Source: Devosia naphthalenivorans
GTDB taxonomy: Bacteria > Pseudomonadota > Alphaproteobacteria > Rhizobiales > Devosiaceae
Reading direction: 5' to 3'
Length of the DNA: 64,000 bases
Assembly: GCF_003056355.1 (NCBI RefSeq)
Contig: NZ_PYVW01000018.1
Location: 1 to 64,000 of the forward strand
A program made the position numbers and the translations under genes. The notes under the pieces were generated by a model. The model had not been told where the DNA came from. It saw only the letters and a list, made by a program, of their open reading frames with translations, and ran no database searches. Below, one piece after another: positions 8,313 to 17,101 of this stretch. Within the stretch, counting starts at the first letter, position 1. Every line of letters begins with the position of its first letter.

Positions 8313-8626
8313 TGCTCAACGCTCTCGACCACAAACCCAATTCCGCGCAGGTCGCTCGCGTCCGCCAGCAAGCCGAAGAGTTCGAGGGAATTTTCCTGAA
8401 CACGCTGACCAAGCAGATGTTCTCCAGCCTCAGCTCCGAAAAGAACGCCATGGGCGGCGGCTTCGGCGAAGAAACCTGGCGCTCAATGCAGGCCGAACAA
8501 CTCGCCACCACCATGGCGCAGAATGGCGGCCTTGGCATCGCCGAGCAGCTGATGCCCGACCTTCTGGCGCTGCAGGAAGCCGCCAACAACCAGAACAAGA
8601 CCATACCTACGGGAGCTTACAAATGA
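8312..8626 (+). CDS. Rod-binding protein, FlgJ N-terminal type (CheL-like)
   Basis: The 104-residue protein corresponds to the rod-binding N-terminal domain of FlgJ without the muramidase domain, the form found in alphaproteobacteria and often labelled CheL. Supporting segments are AEEFEGIFLNTLTKQMFSSL and MGGGFGEETWRSMQAEQLA. It likely acts as a scaffold or cap for rod assembly. It overlaps flgI by one base and the next gene by four bases (ATGA), indicating translational coupling. Peptidoglycan cleavage for the rod must come from another enzyme. Confidence 0.82.
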   Translation: MLNALDHKPNSAQVARVRQQAEEFEGIFLNTLTKQMFSSLSSEKNAMGGGFGEETWRSMQAEQLATTMAQNGGLGIAEQLMPDLLALQEAANNQNKTIPTGAYK

Positions 8627-9090
8627 CCGCAGCTGCACGCCTCGCTGCCTTGGATAATCTGCCCGCGGGCGAGCTGTGCCAATTGGCCGAAGCCGCGCTC
8701 ACCGCTCTTGTCGACGTAATGAACCAGGAAACCACCTTGCTCCGCGCCGGTCACATGCGCCAGGCGAGCACCCTGACGCCTGAAAAGACCCGCCTCGCGC
8801 AGGACTATGTCGGCTTTGCCCGCTCCGTTCAGCGCCAGGGCGAACGCCTCAAAGCGCAGGCGCCAGATGCAATCGCACGCCTCCGGCAAGGCCACGAAAT
8901 GCTCGCCACCCAAATGGCGGAAAACCTGCGCGTCCTCGCCACGTCCCGCACCGTCACCGAAGACCTTCTCACCGATGTCGCCAAGATCGTCGGCCAACAA
9001 AGCAAGGCGACGACCTACGGCAATGGCGGCCGCATGAGCAACGATCCGGCAGCATCTGCCCGCGGCATAGCAATCAACCGCGCGCTATGA
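8623..9090 (+). CDS. FlgN-like flagellar export chaperone
   Basis: A 155-residue, mostly helical protein in the position where alphaproteobacteria encode FlgN, the chaperone of the hook-associated proteins FlgK and FlgL. The segments LVDVMNQETTLLRAGH and EKTRLAQDYVGFARSV resemble the family. The start is an ATGA overlap with the previous stop. Assignment rests on helical composition, length and position, so it is less certain than for its neighbours. The last 20 residues (after GRMSNDPAAS) look disordered. Confidence 0.6.
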   Translation: MTAAARLAALDNLPAGELCQLAEAALTALVDVMNQETTLLRAGHMRQASTLTPEKTRLAQDYVGFARSVQRQGERLKAQAPDAIARLRQGHEMLATQMAENLRVLATSRTVTEDLLTDVAKIVGQQSKATTYGNGGRMSNDPAASARGIAINRAL

Positions 9091-9191
9091 TTCGCTACCA
9101 TTCGATTCAAACTGACCGGGGTTCATTACGCCGCTCGTAACACGATCATGCCCACGTTTCTCTTTGGCATTATCAAATGCGAGAAAGCGTC

Positions 9192-9533
9192 ATGATCACC
9201 GCAGTGAGCCCTGAACCGGCCATCCCAAAGACGAACATCTTATCGAGCCGCCAGCGCCACGTTGCCCAACCGCCCCTGCTTCCCGACGCCCCTTCAAGCG
9301 CGCCCAAATCACACAGCACGGGTGATGATGATCCCCTCGCCCCGGAGCCTACCGCGGCACGGAATCCCTCCCCCGCGCCGGCACGCAAAGACTCATCTGC
9401 CATCTTCGCCGCCGCCGTCATCGCCGGCGCTCTCTCCCCCCGCCCCCGAACCATGGAAGAATTGATCCTGCGCATCGGCACCAGCCCCATCCCGGAGGAA
9501 TCCGAGGCTAGGCTCAAGGATTTGATAGCCTGA
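9192..9533 (+). CDS. Hypothetical protein, proline- and serine-rich
   Basis: An open frame of 113 codons between the flgI operon and flagellin. ATG 9192 has GAGAAAG just upstream. The middle is low-complexity and rich in P, S and A (about residues 15-70), followed by a hydrophobic stretch (SSAIFAAAVIAGALS) and an acidic tail with EELILRIG. No known domain is recognised. A secreted or membrane-anchored function is not supported by a clear signal peptide. It could be a small flagellum-linked gene or a chance frame. Confidence 0.35.
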   Translation: MITAVSPEPAIPKTNILSSRQRHVAQPPLLPDAPSSAPKSHSTGDDDPLAPEPTAARNPSPAPARKDSSAIFAAAVIAGALSPRPRTMEELILRIGTSPIPEESEARLKDLIA

Positions 9534-9665
9534 AGAAGAAAACTCGCATTTGCCAAACAACTGACGAGCCACGTTAACGGATTTTTATTTCGAAAAGCGC
9601 AAGCATCGCAAGGTCTCAGAAGAGGCGTCAAACAATGATGAGTATCCTAGAAAGGGAACTTGCAA

Positions 9666-10778
9666 ATGGCGAACATCAATCTCTCCGCCGCCGTCCGGTC
9701 AAACCTCAGCTCGCTGCAGAACACCGCCACGCTGATGTCCAAGACCTCGGACCGCCTGTCGACCGGTAACAAGGTCAACTCGGCCCTCGACAATCCCACC
9801 AATTTCTTCACCGCCTCGTCACTGAACAGCCGCGCTGGTGACCTGAACAATCTCATGGACTCGATGGCGAATGGCATCAAGACCATTGAAGCAGCTGATA
9901 ATGGCTTGTCCGCGATCACAAAGAACCTGGAAGCAATGCAATCGACGTTGCGCCAGGCTCGCCAGGACAAGTCGTTTGAAACCAAGTCTTTCACGATCGA
10001 TACAACAACTGCAGGCAACATCAGCTTCATCGGTGGTGCAACTACCGGCGTCACCGGGACCCCTGTTGACGTGGCCTTTGACGCAGACGACACCGTCGAC
10101 CAGATAGTTGAGAAGATCAACACTGCAGCTGCCGAAGGCGGCAATATCGCGGGTGCCGTTCGCGCTTCGAACGACGACGGCAAGCTCCGCATCGAGAACC
10201 TGTCAACCCAAGACCTGAATGTCGCGGGAGCAGGCGTCACTGCGACGGACATTGAAGGCAACGCCGTGCGTGCCGACCTCGCTCTGCAGTACAACGAATT
10301 GCGCGACCAGCTCGACAAGCTCAGCGATGACGCTTCGTTCAATGGTATCAACCTGCTGCGCGGCGACAACCTGAAAATCACCTTCAACGAGACTGGTACC
10401 TCGTCGATTGACATTCAGACCAAGGACGAGAAGTCCATCAACTCCACAAATCTGGGGTTGGAGACCACGCTCAGCGCGAGCGATCTCGACAGCGATACCG
10501 GCATCGATGATTTCCTGGATACCGTCAAGTCGGCCCTCAACAGCGTTCGCGCCCAGTCGTCTGCCTTTGGTTCCAACCTGTCCATCGTTCAGAACCGTCA
10601 GGACTTCACCAAGTCCATGATCAACACGCTGGAAACTGGCGCTGGCAACTTGACCCTAGCTGACATGAACCAGGAAGCTGCCAACATGATGGCCCTCCAG
10701 ACCCGTCAGTCGCTGGCGCAGTCGACCCTGTCGATGGCCAACCAGGCGGATCAGGGCGTGCTGCAGCTGCTCCGTTAA
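9666..10778 (+). CDS. Flagellin
   Basis: A 370-residue flagellin. The N-terminal D0/D1 region (MANINLSAAVRSNLSSLQNTA) and C-terminal region (MMALQTRQSLAQSTLSMANQADQGVLQLLR) are the conserved coiled-coil segments that pack in the filament. The middle (about residues 120-210) is a variable insert resembling flagellin hypervariable domains. ATG 9666 follows AAGGGA; a TTG two codons earlier is less likely. Some 90 bases upstream, TTAAC-N6-TTATT is a near match to a CtrA site. A strong terminator follows at 10801-10826, and flbT and flaF, which control flagellin expression, come next. Confidence 0.95.
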   Translation: MANINLSAAVRSNLSSLQNTATLMSKTSDRLSTGNKVNSALDNPTNFFTASSLNSRAGDLNNLMDSMANGIKTIEAADNGLSAITKNLEAMQSTLRQARQDKSFETKSFTIDTTTAGNISFIGGATTGVTGTPVDVAFDADDTVDQIVEKINTAAAEGGNIAGAVRASNDDGKLRIENLSTQDLNVAGAGVTATDIEGNAVRADLALQYNELRDQLDKLSDDASFNGINLLRGDNLKITFNETGTSSIDIQTKDEKSINSTNLGLETTLSASDLDSDTGIDDFLDTVKSALNSVRAQSSAFGSNLSIVQNRQDFTKSMINTLETGAGNLTLADMNQEAANMMALQTRQSLAQSTLSMANQADQGVLQLLR

Positions 10779-10800
10779 TAGGCGTCGCAAACGAAATGAA

Positions 10801-10826
10801 AGGCGGGCTTCACAGCCCGCCTTTTT
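10801..10826 (+). terminator. Rho-independent terminator after flagellin
   Basis: A 9-bp perfect stem AGGCGGGCT/AGCCCGCCT with loop TCAC is followed by TTTTT. Confidence 0.9.
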
Positions 10827-10892
10827 CTTTTCCCCTACTCCAGCTAGAAGCGCACAATGCTGCTCAGGGACGAGCGGCGAAGGAGCGTCGGC

Positions 10893-11318
10893 ATGGCATT
10901 GAAGGTTGAACTCAGGCCCGGTGAAAAGCTGCTGGTGGGACAGTGCATCATCACCAATTCAGACCAGCGTTCGCGGCTGTTTATAGATGGCAAGGCGCCC
11001 ATTCTGCGGGAGAAGGATATCCTGACGCCGGACACGGCAGACAGCCCCGCCAAGCGCGTCTATCTAGCCGTACAGCTGATGTATATCGAGGAGGATATCG
11101 ACACGCTGCGGGAGGAATATTTCGGGCTCATCAACGACTTCGTTACTGCCGCACCGTCAACCGTATCGATTGCGGACCGTATAAATAACGAGATCTTAAC
11201 TGGCAATCTGTACAAGGCTCTGAAGACAGCAAAAGAGCTGATCCAGTACGAACAGGACCTGTTTGAGCATGCAGCATTACGGCGCGGCAGCCTACCAGAC
11301 GACAGCCAAGACAGTTGA
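10893..11318 (+). CDS. flbT: Flagellin regulator FlbT
   Basis: The 141-residue product matches FlbT, a post-transcriptional regulator that binds the 5' leader of flagellin mRNA in Caulobacter and relatives. Conserved segments include LKVELRPGEKLLVG near the start, FIDGKAPILRE and VYLAVQLMYIEEDI. ATG 10893 is chosen because AAGGAG lies about eight bases upstream; the frame extends 12 codons further. The 3' end overlaps flaF by 50 bases, so the two are translationally linked. Confidence 0.92.
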   Translation: MALKVELRPGEKLLVGQCIITNSDQRSRLFIDGKAPILREKDILTPDTADSPAKRVYLAVQLMYIEEDIDTLREEYFGLINDFVTAAPSTVSIADRINNEILTGNLYKALKTAKELIQYEQDLFEHAALRRGSLPDDSQDS

Positions 11319-11637
11319 ATCGCCCCGCGAACGCGAAGCTGCACTCTTGATCAAGGCAGCGGCATCCATTCAGGCCGCACGTGACAACTGGCTGGAAGAC
11401 ACCGAAGCACTCATCAGCGCACTGACATTCAACCGGAAGTTGTGGACGATCTTCATGACCTCGGTAACGCGCGAAGACAATGCACTCCCCGCTCAGGCAC
11501 GCCAGAACATCGCCAATCTGGGCATCTATATTCTGAATGAAACCCGCGAAATCCTGCTCGATCCCGTCACCCCTGCCCGGCTCGACCCGCTGATCAACAT
11601 CAATCGCCAACTCGCGGCCGGCCTGCGCGGCAGCTGA
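11269..11637 (+). CDS. flaF: Flagellin regulator FlaF
   Basis: A 122-residue helical protein of the FlaF family, required for flagellin synthesis or secretion and acting opposite to FlbT in Caulobacter. Diagnostic parts are YGAAAYQTTAK at the start and NRKLWTIFMTSV in the middle. ATG 11269 is preferred over a TTG two codons earlier. It overlaps flbT by 50 bases in another frame, the common flbT-flaF arrangement in reverse of many rhizobia. Confidence 0.92.
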   Translation: MQHYGAAAYQTTAKTVESPREREAALLIKAAASIQAARDNWLEDTEALISALTFNRKLWTIFMTSVTREDNALPAQARQNIANLGIYILNETREILLDPVTPARLDPLININRQLAAGLRGS

Positions 11638-11673
11638 GACAAAGGCGTTCAGACGTTCTAATGGTTCTCAGTA

Positions 11674-11709
11674 GACCTCATGGTGAGCCTGTCGAACCAC
11701 GAGGGCGTG
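11674..11709. repeat. Short palindromic repeat, family C
   Basis: CCTCATGGTGAGCCTGTCGA followed by ACCACGAGG is the third repeat family, also present at 29101-29203 and 55586-55668. It is a common alphaproteobacterial intergenic repeat. Confidence 0.65.
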
Positions 11710-11805
11710 GCAGTCCGGCCATAACTGCGTCAGCCCGCCTACACCATGTGACGACACGACTTCCGGCGTTCGAGTAACCCGCCTATCTCACCTCCCCACC
11801 GCGCT

Positions 11806-11878
11806 TCCCCCGGACTTGATCCGGGGGTCACTCTCAGCGCGGCACAAGCGGACAAAGACCCCCGGATCGAGTCCGGAG
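11806..11878. repeat. Composite palindromic repeat, family B
   Basis: Palindrome CCGGACTTGATCCGG, middle with GGCACAAGCGGA, and an inverted palindrome. It closely matches the reverse complement of the copy at 2356-2428. With the family C unit, it makes up most of the 315-base gap between flaF and flgL. Confidence 0.75.
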
Positions 11879-11952
11879 GCAGCAATGGTGGGCGAGGCAA
11901 CAATTGGGATTCAAGCCATAGCGCATGCGGCGTTTGAGCCGCGCTATGCCGC

Positions 11953-13575
11953 TCAGAGGAAGTTGACGAGGCTCAATTGGCTGACCATCGCTGTGGTCTG
12001 GAAGCTCGCCTGCAATCGCGTCTGCAGCGCCAGGATTTCCATCGCGACATCTTCCTTGGACACTGTCTCGATATCACTCAGCAGGTTATCCAGTTGCGCC
12101 TTGTAGTCGGTGTGGCGGGTCGTGGCACTCTGCAGTGTGCCTTGCGCCAGGCCGATCTCCATCGTGATGATCTCGATCGAGCCGGTTTCGGTATTGTGCG
12201 ATTCAGAGAGTTCCGACTGCTGCCGCTTGGCCATGCCGTCGAAGAAGCCTGTCGATAGACGGTAGTCAGCGGTAACCGCCGCGTTGTATTCCGCTAGCTT
12301 GACGTCGCGATCCGCCCCTTCGGGCAAGGCCATGGCTGCAAGGCGCAAATCCTCGTACATATCCTTGCTGCGTACGGCTTCTTCAGAGGGATATTCAGAG
12401 ATGGCCAAGGCCGCCTGCGAACGGATTAGCCGCAAAAAGCCGCTCTCGTTCGCCTGCATACCGTAGTTGACGCGAGCGGTATCGTCGATGTTTGATGAAA
12501 CTGTAGCACGCGGGTTAGCTGCGGTGTCACCTGTGTACCACCGTATAGCAAGTCCCGTGGTATCATCCTCCAATTCAGTGGCTGGATCTCCTAGAGGCAG
12601 CTTGGGAATACCCGACTCGTTGAAAAAATCATTTGCCGCCGCAAAGGTGGAACCTGCCTTGAGTTCAGTCTGAGTGACAACCTCAAGTCCTGTTTTGAGA
12701 GCCGCAGCAAAGTTGGCTGCCATTTCATCAAGATCATCACTGACGAGAAAGCTACCTGGCGCGGACGAACTGTCGCTGCTAGCGGTCAACGTCACCTGCG
12801 TTTCATTACCATCTGGCAGTGTGAGGCCGATGGCGATTGACTGGCCAGGTGTTGGCTGCCCTACAAATTGAACATTGAGCGTCGCAGGGGATGCGTTGAC
12901 GTCTGGTGGAGTTATAACGATCGCCGAGGAAGACGCAGTTGTAGTTGCATTCGATAACTTAAGGCCGAACACATGGTCTCCGTCTTCCGAAAGGGAAACA
13001 GTGTCAGAAGCGGGCGTAGGCAATTGAAGGCGCCCTAGCTTATGAGCGTCGTCAACCCCATCAGCTTTGGCACGCAACTCACTAACGCGCTTGAAACCAT
13101 ATTTTCCCCCGGCCCCATTCAGCAGCGTCTCTGTATCCCGCAGCGGCGCCTTGTCCGTCGCCGTGCCACCGAACAGATAGCGCCCGGCCACATCCTCATT
13201 AAGCATGGTGACGATTTCGTCGAACCGGGCTTTTGAGAGGCCGGGCAAGGTGGCCATGTTGATGCCACCAGTGCCGTACTGCCCCTGAATGGCGGCATTG
13301 CGCGCCTCGCCTTCGAGCTTGTCGAAGCGGGTCAGGGTCTTGTCGAGAAAACTCAGGCGCAGATTGACCGTCTCGATATTGGCAGAATAGCCCTCGATCT
13401 TGTCGAGCCGCGAACGAACGGAAAGCGACAGCGGCAGATCGCGTCCCATACCGGCCAGGGTCGATGATTTCTCGCCGGTGCCAAGCTGCATCTGCAGCGT
13501 GGCGAACTTGTCCTGCATCTTGGAGATGACGCCGAAGCTGGTCTGCAGCGGATACATCGACTTGTTGACGATCAT
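11953..13575 (-). CDS. flgL: Flagellar hook-associated protein 3, FlgL
   Basis: The hook-filament junction protein. The N-terminus (YPLQTSFGVISKMQDKFATL) and the C-terminal helix (MEILALQTRLQASFQTTAMV) are flagellin-like, and position after flgK fits FlgL. At 540 residues it is much longer than the usual 300-350. The surplus is a central insert of roughly residues 190-350 (decoded from about 12500-13000) that is rich in T, S and D and visibly lower in GC than the flanks. GGAGACAAT precedes the ATG. It is last in the flgE-flgK-flgL unit. Confidence 0.88.
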   Translation of the reverse strand: MIVNKSMYPLQTSFGVISKMQDKFATLQMQLGTGEKSSTLAGMGRDLPLSLSVRSRLDKIEGYSANIETVNLRLSFLDKTLTRFDKLEGEARNAAIQGQYGTGGINMATLPGLSKARFDEIVTMLNEDVAGRYLFGGTATDKAPLRDTETLLNGAGGKYGFKRVSELRAKADGVDDAHKLGRLQLPTPASDTVSLSEDGDHVFGLKLSNATTTASSSAIVITPPDVNASPATLNVQFVGQPTPGQSIAIGLTLPDGNETQVTLTASSDSSSAPGSFLVSDDLDEMAANFAAALKTGLEVVTQTELKAGSTFAAANDFFNESGIPKLPLGDPATELEDDTTGLAIRWYTGDTAANPRATVSSNIDDTARVNYGMQANESGFLRLIRSQAALAISEYPSEEAVRSKDMYEDLRLAAMALPEGADRDVKLAEYNAAVTADYRLSTGFFDGMAKRQQSELSESHNTETGSIEIITMEIGLAQGTLQSATTRHTDYKAQLDNLLSDIETVSKEDVAMEILALQTRLQASFQTTAMVSQLSLVNFL

Positions 13576-13587
13576 CTATTGTCTCCT

Positions 13588-15432
13588 TCAGGTCGATGCG
13601 AAGAGTTGGTCGATGAGTTCCTTGACCACCGACACGATGCGGGCATTGGCGGCATAGGCGTTCTGCAGCTCCATCAGGCGCGCCATCTCGTCATTGACGT
13701 CCACGCCATATTCACTGCTCATCTGGTCGACGATGGTGTCGAGCGTCAGCTGGCGATCATCGCTGCGCGTGATGGCAGCGCCGATGGTGGAGCCCTGGAA
13801 ATTGATGACCTGGGCAATAACCTCACCCAGATTGCCATTGAGCTGGAAGCGTCCACTGCTGGCCTTGGGGTCGCCGCCCGAAACGAACTGCAGCGACTTC
13901 ATCTGGTCGAGAATGTAGTTGGGACGGTCAGCGTTCCCCAGCGAAACGCTGGGGTCAGATTTCACCATTAGGCGGTTGTCGGCCAGGATATCGCTATTGA
14001 TCGCGATACGCTGTGCGAATCCTACCTTCTGAGGCGGCGTGCCGGTCAAATTGTTGGAGAAAACACTGTTACCGCTATCTACAAACAGATTGAAGGCGGC
14101 GCTTCCGTCAGTGCCGTTGGCTGTCACTTGAGTGCTGAGTTCGGTGACCACTGCAGGAGCGGCCGCAAGTAACTCCCACTTATCGCCAACGATGTCGATG
14201 GGTAACGCTGGGTCTGCTGATCCGAGCGCGGAGCGCACACCAGCAAGCGCTTCCGTGGTATCCCCAGGCAGCTTCGACATGTTGACGCCGACCACTCGTG
14301 TACCCGAGGCATCTTGGTAGTCGACCCCTGTTTCGGTGGTGTTGACGATCTTGATGGTCTGCTCAGTGCCATCGCCCTTGAACTTGATGGTCAGGCTGTT
14401 CCCGGGCGACATAGCAGTGACAGGCACCGAAAAGGTACCAGGAACCGTTTCACTTTCCTCGCCAATCGTCTGCTGCGTCGAGAACGCCTGCGCCAAGCCG
14501 GCCGCAATCTCGTCCAGCTGCGCCTGCGCCTCGACCAGCGTCTTGTCACGCAGGGTCACCAGACCCGCAAGCTCGCCGCCCTGCAGCACACCCTGCTGCA
14601 CCAGATCGACCGTCAGGCCGGACGGCGTGGTGAGGGTCAGCCGGCCAACATTGCTTTTGGAGGAATCCACATTGAATTCGGCCGTGGCGTCGAGGCTTCC
14701 CGCACCGTCGAACTTGAACTTGGAGACGCCGTTATCAAGAATGCCCACACCGGAGCGCGTCATCAGCGCCACGGTGCCGTTGGGGCGGTAGTCGGCCTTG
14801 ACGTCGATGATTTCGGCAACCGAAGACACCAGCCTATCGCGCTGGTCGAGCAGCGAGGACCGCGCGGAATCGGTCATGCCCAGATCCATCAACCGTGAAT
14901 TGACCTCGGACAGCGAAGTCAGCATGCCGTTGACGTTGTTGACGCTAGAGGCAATCTGGCCTTCGGTTTCGCGCCGCATCTCCTGCACGGTCGTGGACAG
15001 GCGATTGAGAGTCTCAGCCATGCCCTGTGCTGCCGAAACAGCCTGGGCGCGCACGGTATAGTCGTCAGGGCTGGTTGCCAGCTTCTGCATGGCGTTCTGC
15101 AGATTGCCATAAAGCGTATCGAGCGACGCTGCAGAGCCCGGCTTGCCGAGGAAGCCTTGCAGGCGGTTCAAATAGTTGGCCTGGACGCCGGAGTTCGCAG
15201 TGTCCGCCACCTGTCGGGTATAATAGGTCTGCAGGCTCGAATTGAACGCCCGCGTGACGCCGGCAGAGCGGGCATAGGTGCCCGACTGGGCATTGTAGTC
15301 GATGACATTGAGCGACTGGCGGTTATAGCCCGGCGTGCCGGCATTGGCGACGTTGCGGCTCAGGACGTCGATCGAATCCTGATTGATGCGCAGACCGGAG
15401 ACTGCGTTGTTCAAAGAGGTTGTCAGACCCAT
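13588..15432 (-). CDS. flgK: Flagellar hook-associated protein 1, FlgK
   Basis: A 614-residue hook-filament junction protein. The N-terminus (LTTSLNNAVSGLRINQDSIDVLSRNVANAGTPGYNRQ in outline) carries the rod/hook motif with NVANAGTPGYNRQ, and the C-terminus ends in the matching helix with VNDEMARLMELQNAYAANARI. The central part (about residues 330-490) is variable and of lower GC. GGGAGA precedes the ATG. A 64-base gap with a strong hairpin separates it from flgE, and flgL follows after 12 bases. Confidence 0.93.
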   Translation of the reverse strand: MGLTTSLNNAVSGLRINQDSIDVLSRNVANAGTPGYNRQSLNVIDYNAQSGTYARSAGVTRAFNSSLQTYYTRQVADTANSGVQANYLNRLQGFLGKPGSAASLDTLYGNLQNAMQKLATSPDDYTVRAQAVSAAQGMAETLNRLSTTVQEMRRETEGQIASSVNNVNGMLTSLSEVNSRLMDLGMTDSARSSLLDQRDRLVSSVAEIIDVKADYRPNGTVALMTRSGVGILDNGVSKFKFDGAGSLDATAEFNVDSSKSNVGRLTLTTPSGLTVDLVQQGVLQGGELAGLVTLRDKTLVEAQAQLDEIAAGLAQAFSTQQTIGEESETVPGTFSVPVTAMSPGNSLTIKFKGDGTEQTIKIVNTTETGVDYQDASGTRVVGVNMSKLPGDTTEALAGVRSALGSADPALPIDIVGDKWELLAAAPAVVTELSTQVTANGTDGSAAFNLFVDSGNSVFSNNLTGTPPQKVGFAQRIAINSDILADNRLMVKSDPSVSLGNADRPNYILDQMKSLQFVSGGDPKASSGRFQLNGNLGEVIAQVINFQGSTIGAAITRSDDRQLTLDTIVDQMSSEYGVDVNDEMARLMELQNAYAANARIVSVVKELIDQLFAST

Positions 15433-15452
15433 AGGACGATCTCCCTAAGCAG

Positions 15453-15480
15453 ATTTGGCCCGAGCAATCCCGGGCCAAAT
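15453..15480 (-). promoter_or_regulatory. Perfect hairpin between flgE and flgK
   Basis: ATTTGGCCCG and CGGGCCAAAT form a 10-bp perfect stem around an 8-base loop in the 64-base gap. No T run follows on either strand, so it may be an mRNA processing or stability element rather than a terminator. Confidence 0.55.
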
Positions 15481-15496
15481 TCCATCACTGTCCGCC

Positions 15497-16876
15497 TCAG
15501 CGGATCATATTGAGTGCTTCCTGCAGCATCTCGTCGGCCGTGCTGACGATTCGGGTGCCGGCCGAATAGGCCTGCTGCGTCACGATCAGCTTGGTGAATT
15601 CGTCCGAAATGTCGGTGTTGGACGCTTCCAGGGCTCCGCCGATGACGCCGGTGCCGGAAAAATCGAGAATCGGCTCACCTGATTCCGAGGTGGACGAGAA
15701 AACGCCACCATCGAGACGCTTGAGGCCGTTGATGGCGTTGAAATCGGCCGTGACCAACTGGGCCATGTCGATGCGCTCGCCATTGGAATAGGTCGCGACG
15801 ACACGACCGCTGTCGTTGATCGCCACCGAGACGAACTCGCCCGCGCCATAGCCGTTCTGGCTCAGCGTCGAAACGTTGGCCGTTCCGTTGACGTCGGCGA
15901 ACTGGGAGATGCCTTTAGTGCCGTGATTAAGCACCACTTCATCGACAATTATGCCATTAATGCTGAGTGGGCCATCTTCCGTGAGTGAAGTGATGCCCGA
16001 GGTGGGCGCTTCCAAAGCGCCATTCGCACCAAAAGTGAAGTCTTGATCCACCTTGATCCACATGTCTTCAGCAACATCAGCGTCACTGTCGGTCATGTAG
16101 AACAGATTCCACGTGTCCTTAGTGCCGGCGTCGGCATCGGCGCTTGCAGTCTTTGCCCAACGCATTTGCACGTTGGCTGGGGCACCGTTCGTCGCATAGA
16201 TGGTTATAGCACCACCAGAAATGGACTTAGAAACGAACTCGTCGCCATCACCGCCCTTGATGGTGTCAATTCCGCCAGTGAAATCTCCGACCTTGAGCAA
16301 CTCACTTTCATCATCTTCCGCTTTGTAATTCGCGGTCTTCGGCAATTGCGGCAGGTTGGCCTGATAGTTGATCGTGTTGGTCTTCTGCGCTGGCAGGAAG
16401 GCGTTCGACAGTTCGATCACCTTGGGCACGGAGCCCGAAATATTGCCCGTGCCCGGATCGATATCGAGACCCTTTAGATAGTAGCCCGCCCCGTTGACCA
16501 GGCGACCATCCTTGTCGATCTCGAAATCGCCGCGACGGGTGTAGAAATTAGTGCCGGCAAAGACCGAGTTGCCGTCCGACTGGCCGATCTTCGGCTCGAC
16601 GACGAAGAACCCGTTGGAATTAAGCGCAACGAAGGTTTCGTTCGAGACGGTCCTGATGTCACCCTTGACATCATTGGTGCCGCGCGACTGGGCGATAACG
16701 GCGCCGGGCACCTGGCGCTTCAGCGGCGCATCGGGGATCAGGTCGAGAAAGTCGGTCTCGATGCGCTTGTATCCGGTGGTTTGCGAGTTCGCGATATTAC
16801 CGGAAATGTTCTCCAGCGCATGGGACTGCGCCCGAAGACCTGTGACCGCAGCGGAAAGCGCGCCGTAGATGCCCAT
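15497..16876 (-). CDS. flgE: Flagellar hook protein FlgE
   Basis: A 459-residue hook subunit. The conserved N-terminus MGIYGALSAAVTGLRAQSHA is followed by ENISGNIANSQTTGYKRIE, and the C-terminus has the paired helix with LIVTQQAYSAGTRIVSTADE. The central domain (around residues 170-310, decoded from about 15940-16350) is variable and lower in GC. ATG 16876 has GGAGTTT just upstream; the frame extends further but into the promoter. A sigma54-type promoter lies 54-69 bases upstream, consistent with class III timing of hook genes in this lineage. Confidence 0.93.
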   Translation of the reverse strand: MGIYGALSAAVTGLRAQSHALENISGNIANSQTTGYKRIETDFLDLIPDAPLKRQVPGAVIAQSRGTNDVKGDIRTVSNETFVALNSNGFFVVEPKIGQSDGNSVFAGTNFYTRRGDFEIDKDGRLVNGAGYYLKGLDIDPGTGNISGSVPKVIELSNAFLPAQKTNTINYQANLPQLPKTANYKAEDDESELLKVGDFTGGIDTIKGGDGDEFVSKSISGGAITIYATNGAPANVQMRWAKTASADADAGTKDTWNLFYMTDSDADVAEDMWIKVDQDFTFGANGALEAPTSGITSLTEDGPLSINGIIVDEVVLNHGTKGISQFADVNGTANVSTLSQNGYGAGEFVSVAINDSGRVVATYSNGERIDMAQLVTADFNAINGLKRLDGGVFSSTSESGEPILDFSGTGVIGGALEASNTDISDEFTKLIVTQQAYSAGTRIVSTADEMLQEALNMIR

Positions 16877-16929
16877 CTGAAACTCCTCAAAGGTGTTGCG
16901 CGCCGACGCGCCAATTCGTCTCGATAGGA

Positions 16930-16945
16930 GCAATTTGGATGCCAA
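16930..16945 (-). promoter_or_regulatory. Sigma54-type promoter of flgE
   Basis: Read on the minus strand, TTGGCATCCAAATTGC gives TGGCAT-N5-TTGC with exact GG-N10-GC spacing. The predicted start is about 43 bases before the flgE ATG. The -24 part overlaps a perfect TGCCAA-CTGA-TTGGCA palindrome at 16940-16955. Confidence 0.7.
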
Positions 16946-17101
16946 CTGATTGGCACCTTGTTTCTGTTGAGGAATTTTCCGCCAGCCATGGATTTTGCGG
17001 CGACAATGCGGCAATTGCGTCCGCTCGGGCGGCAGAATTTGCCGGATGCTTGTAGCTTGGCGGAGCTTGCAGTATTGGAAGGCTCAAGACCGGGGCCTCC
17101 T

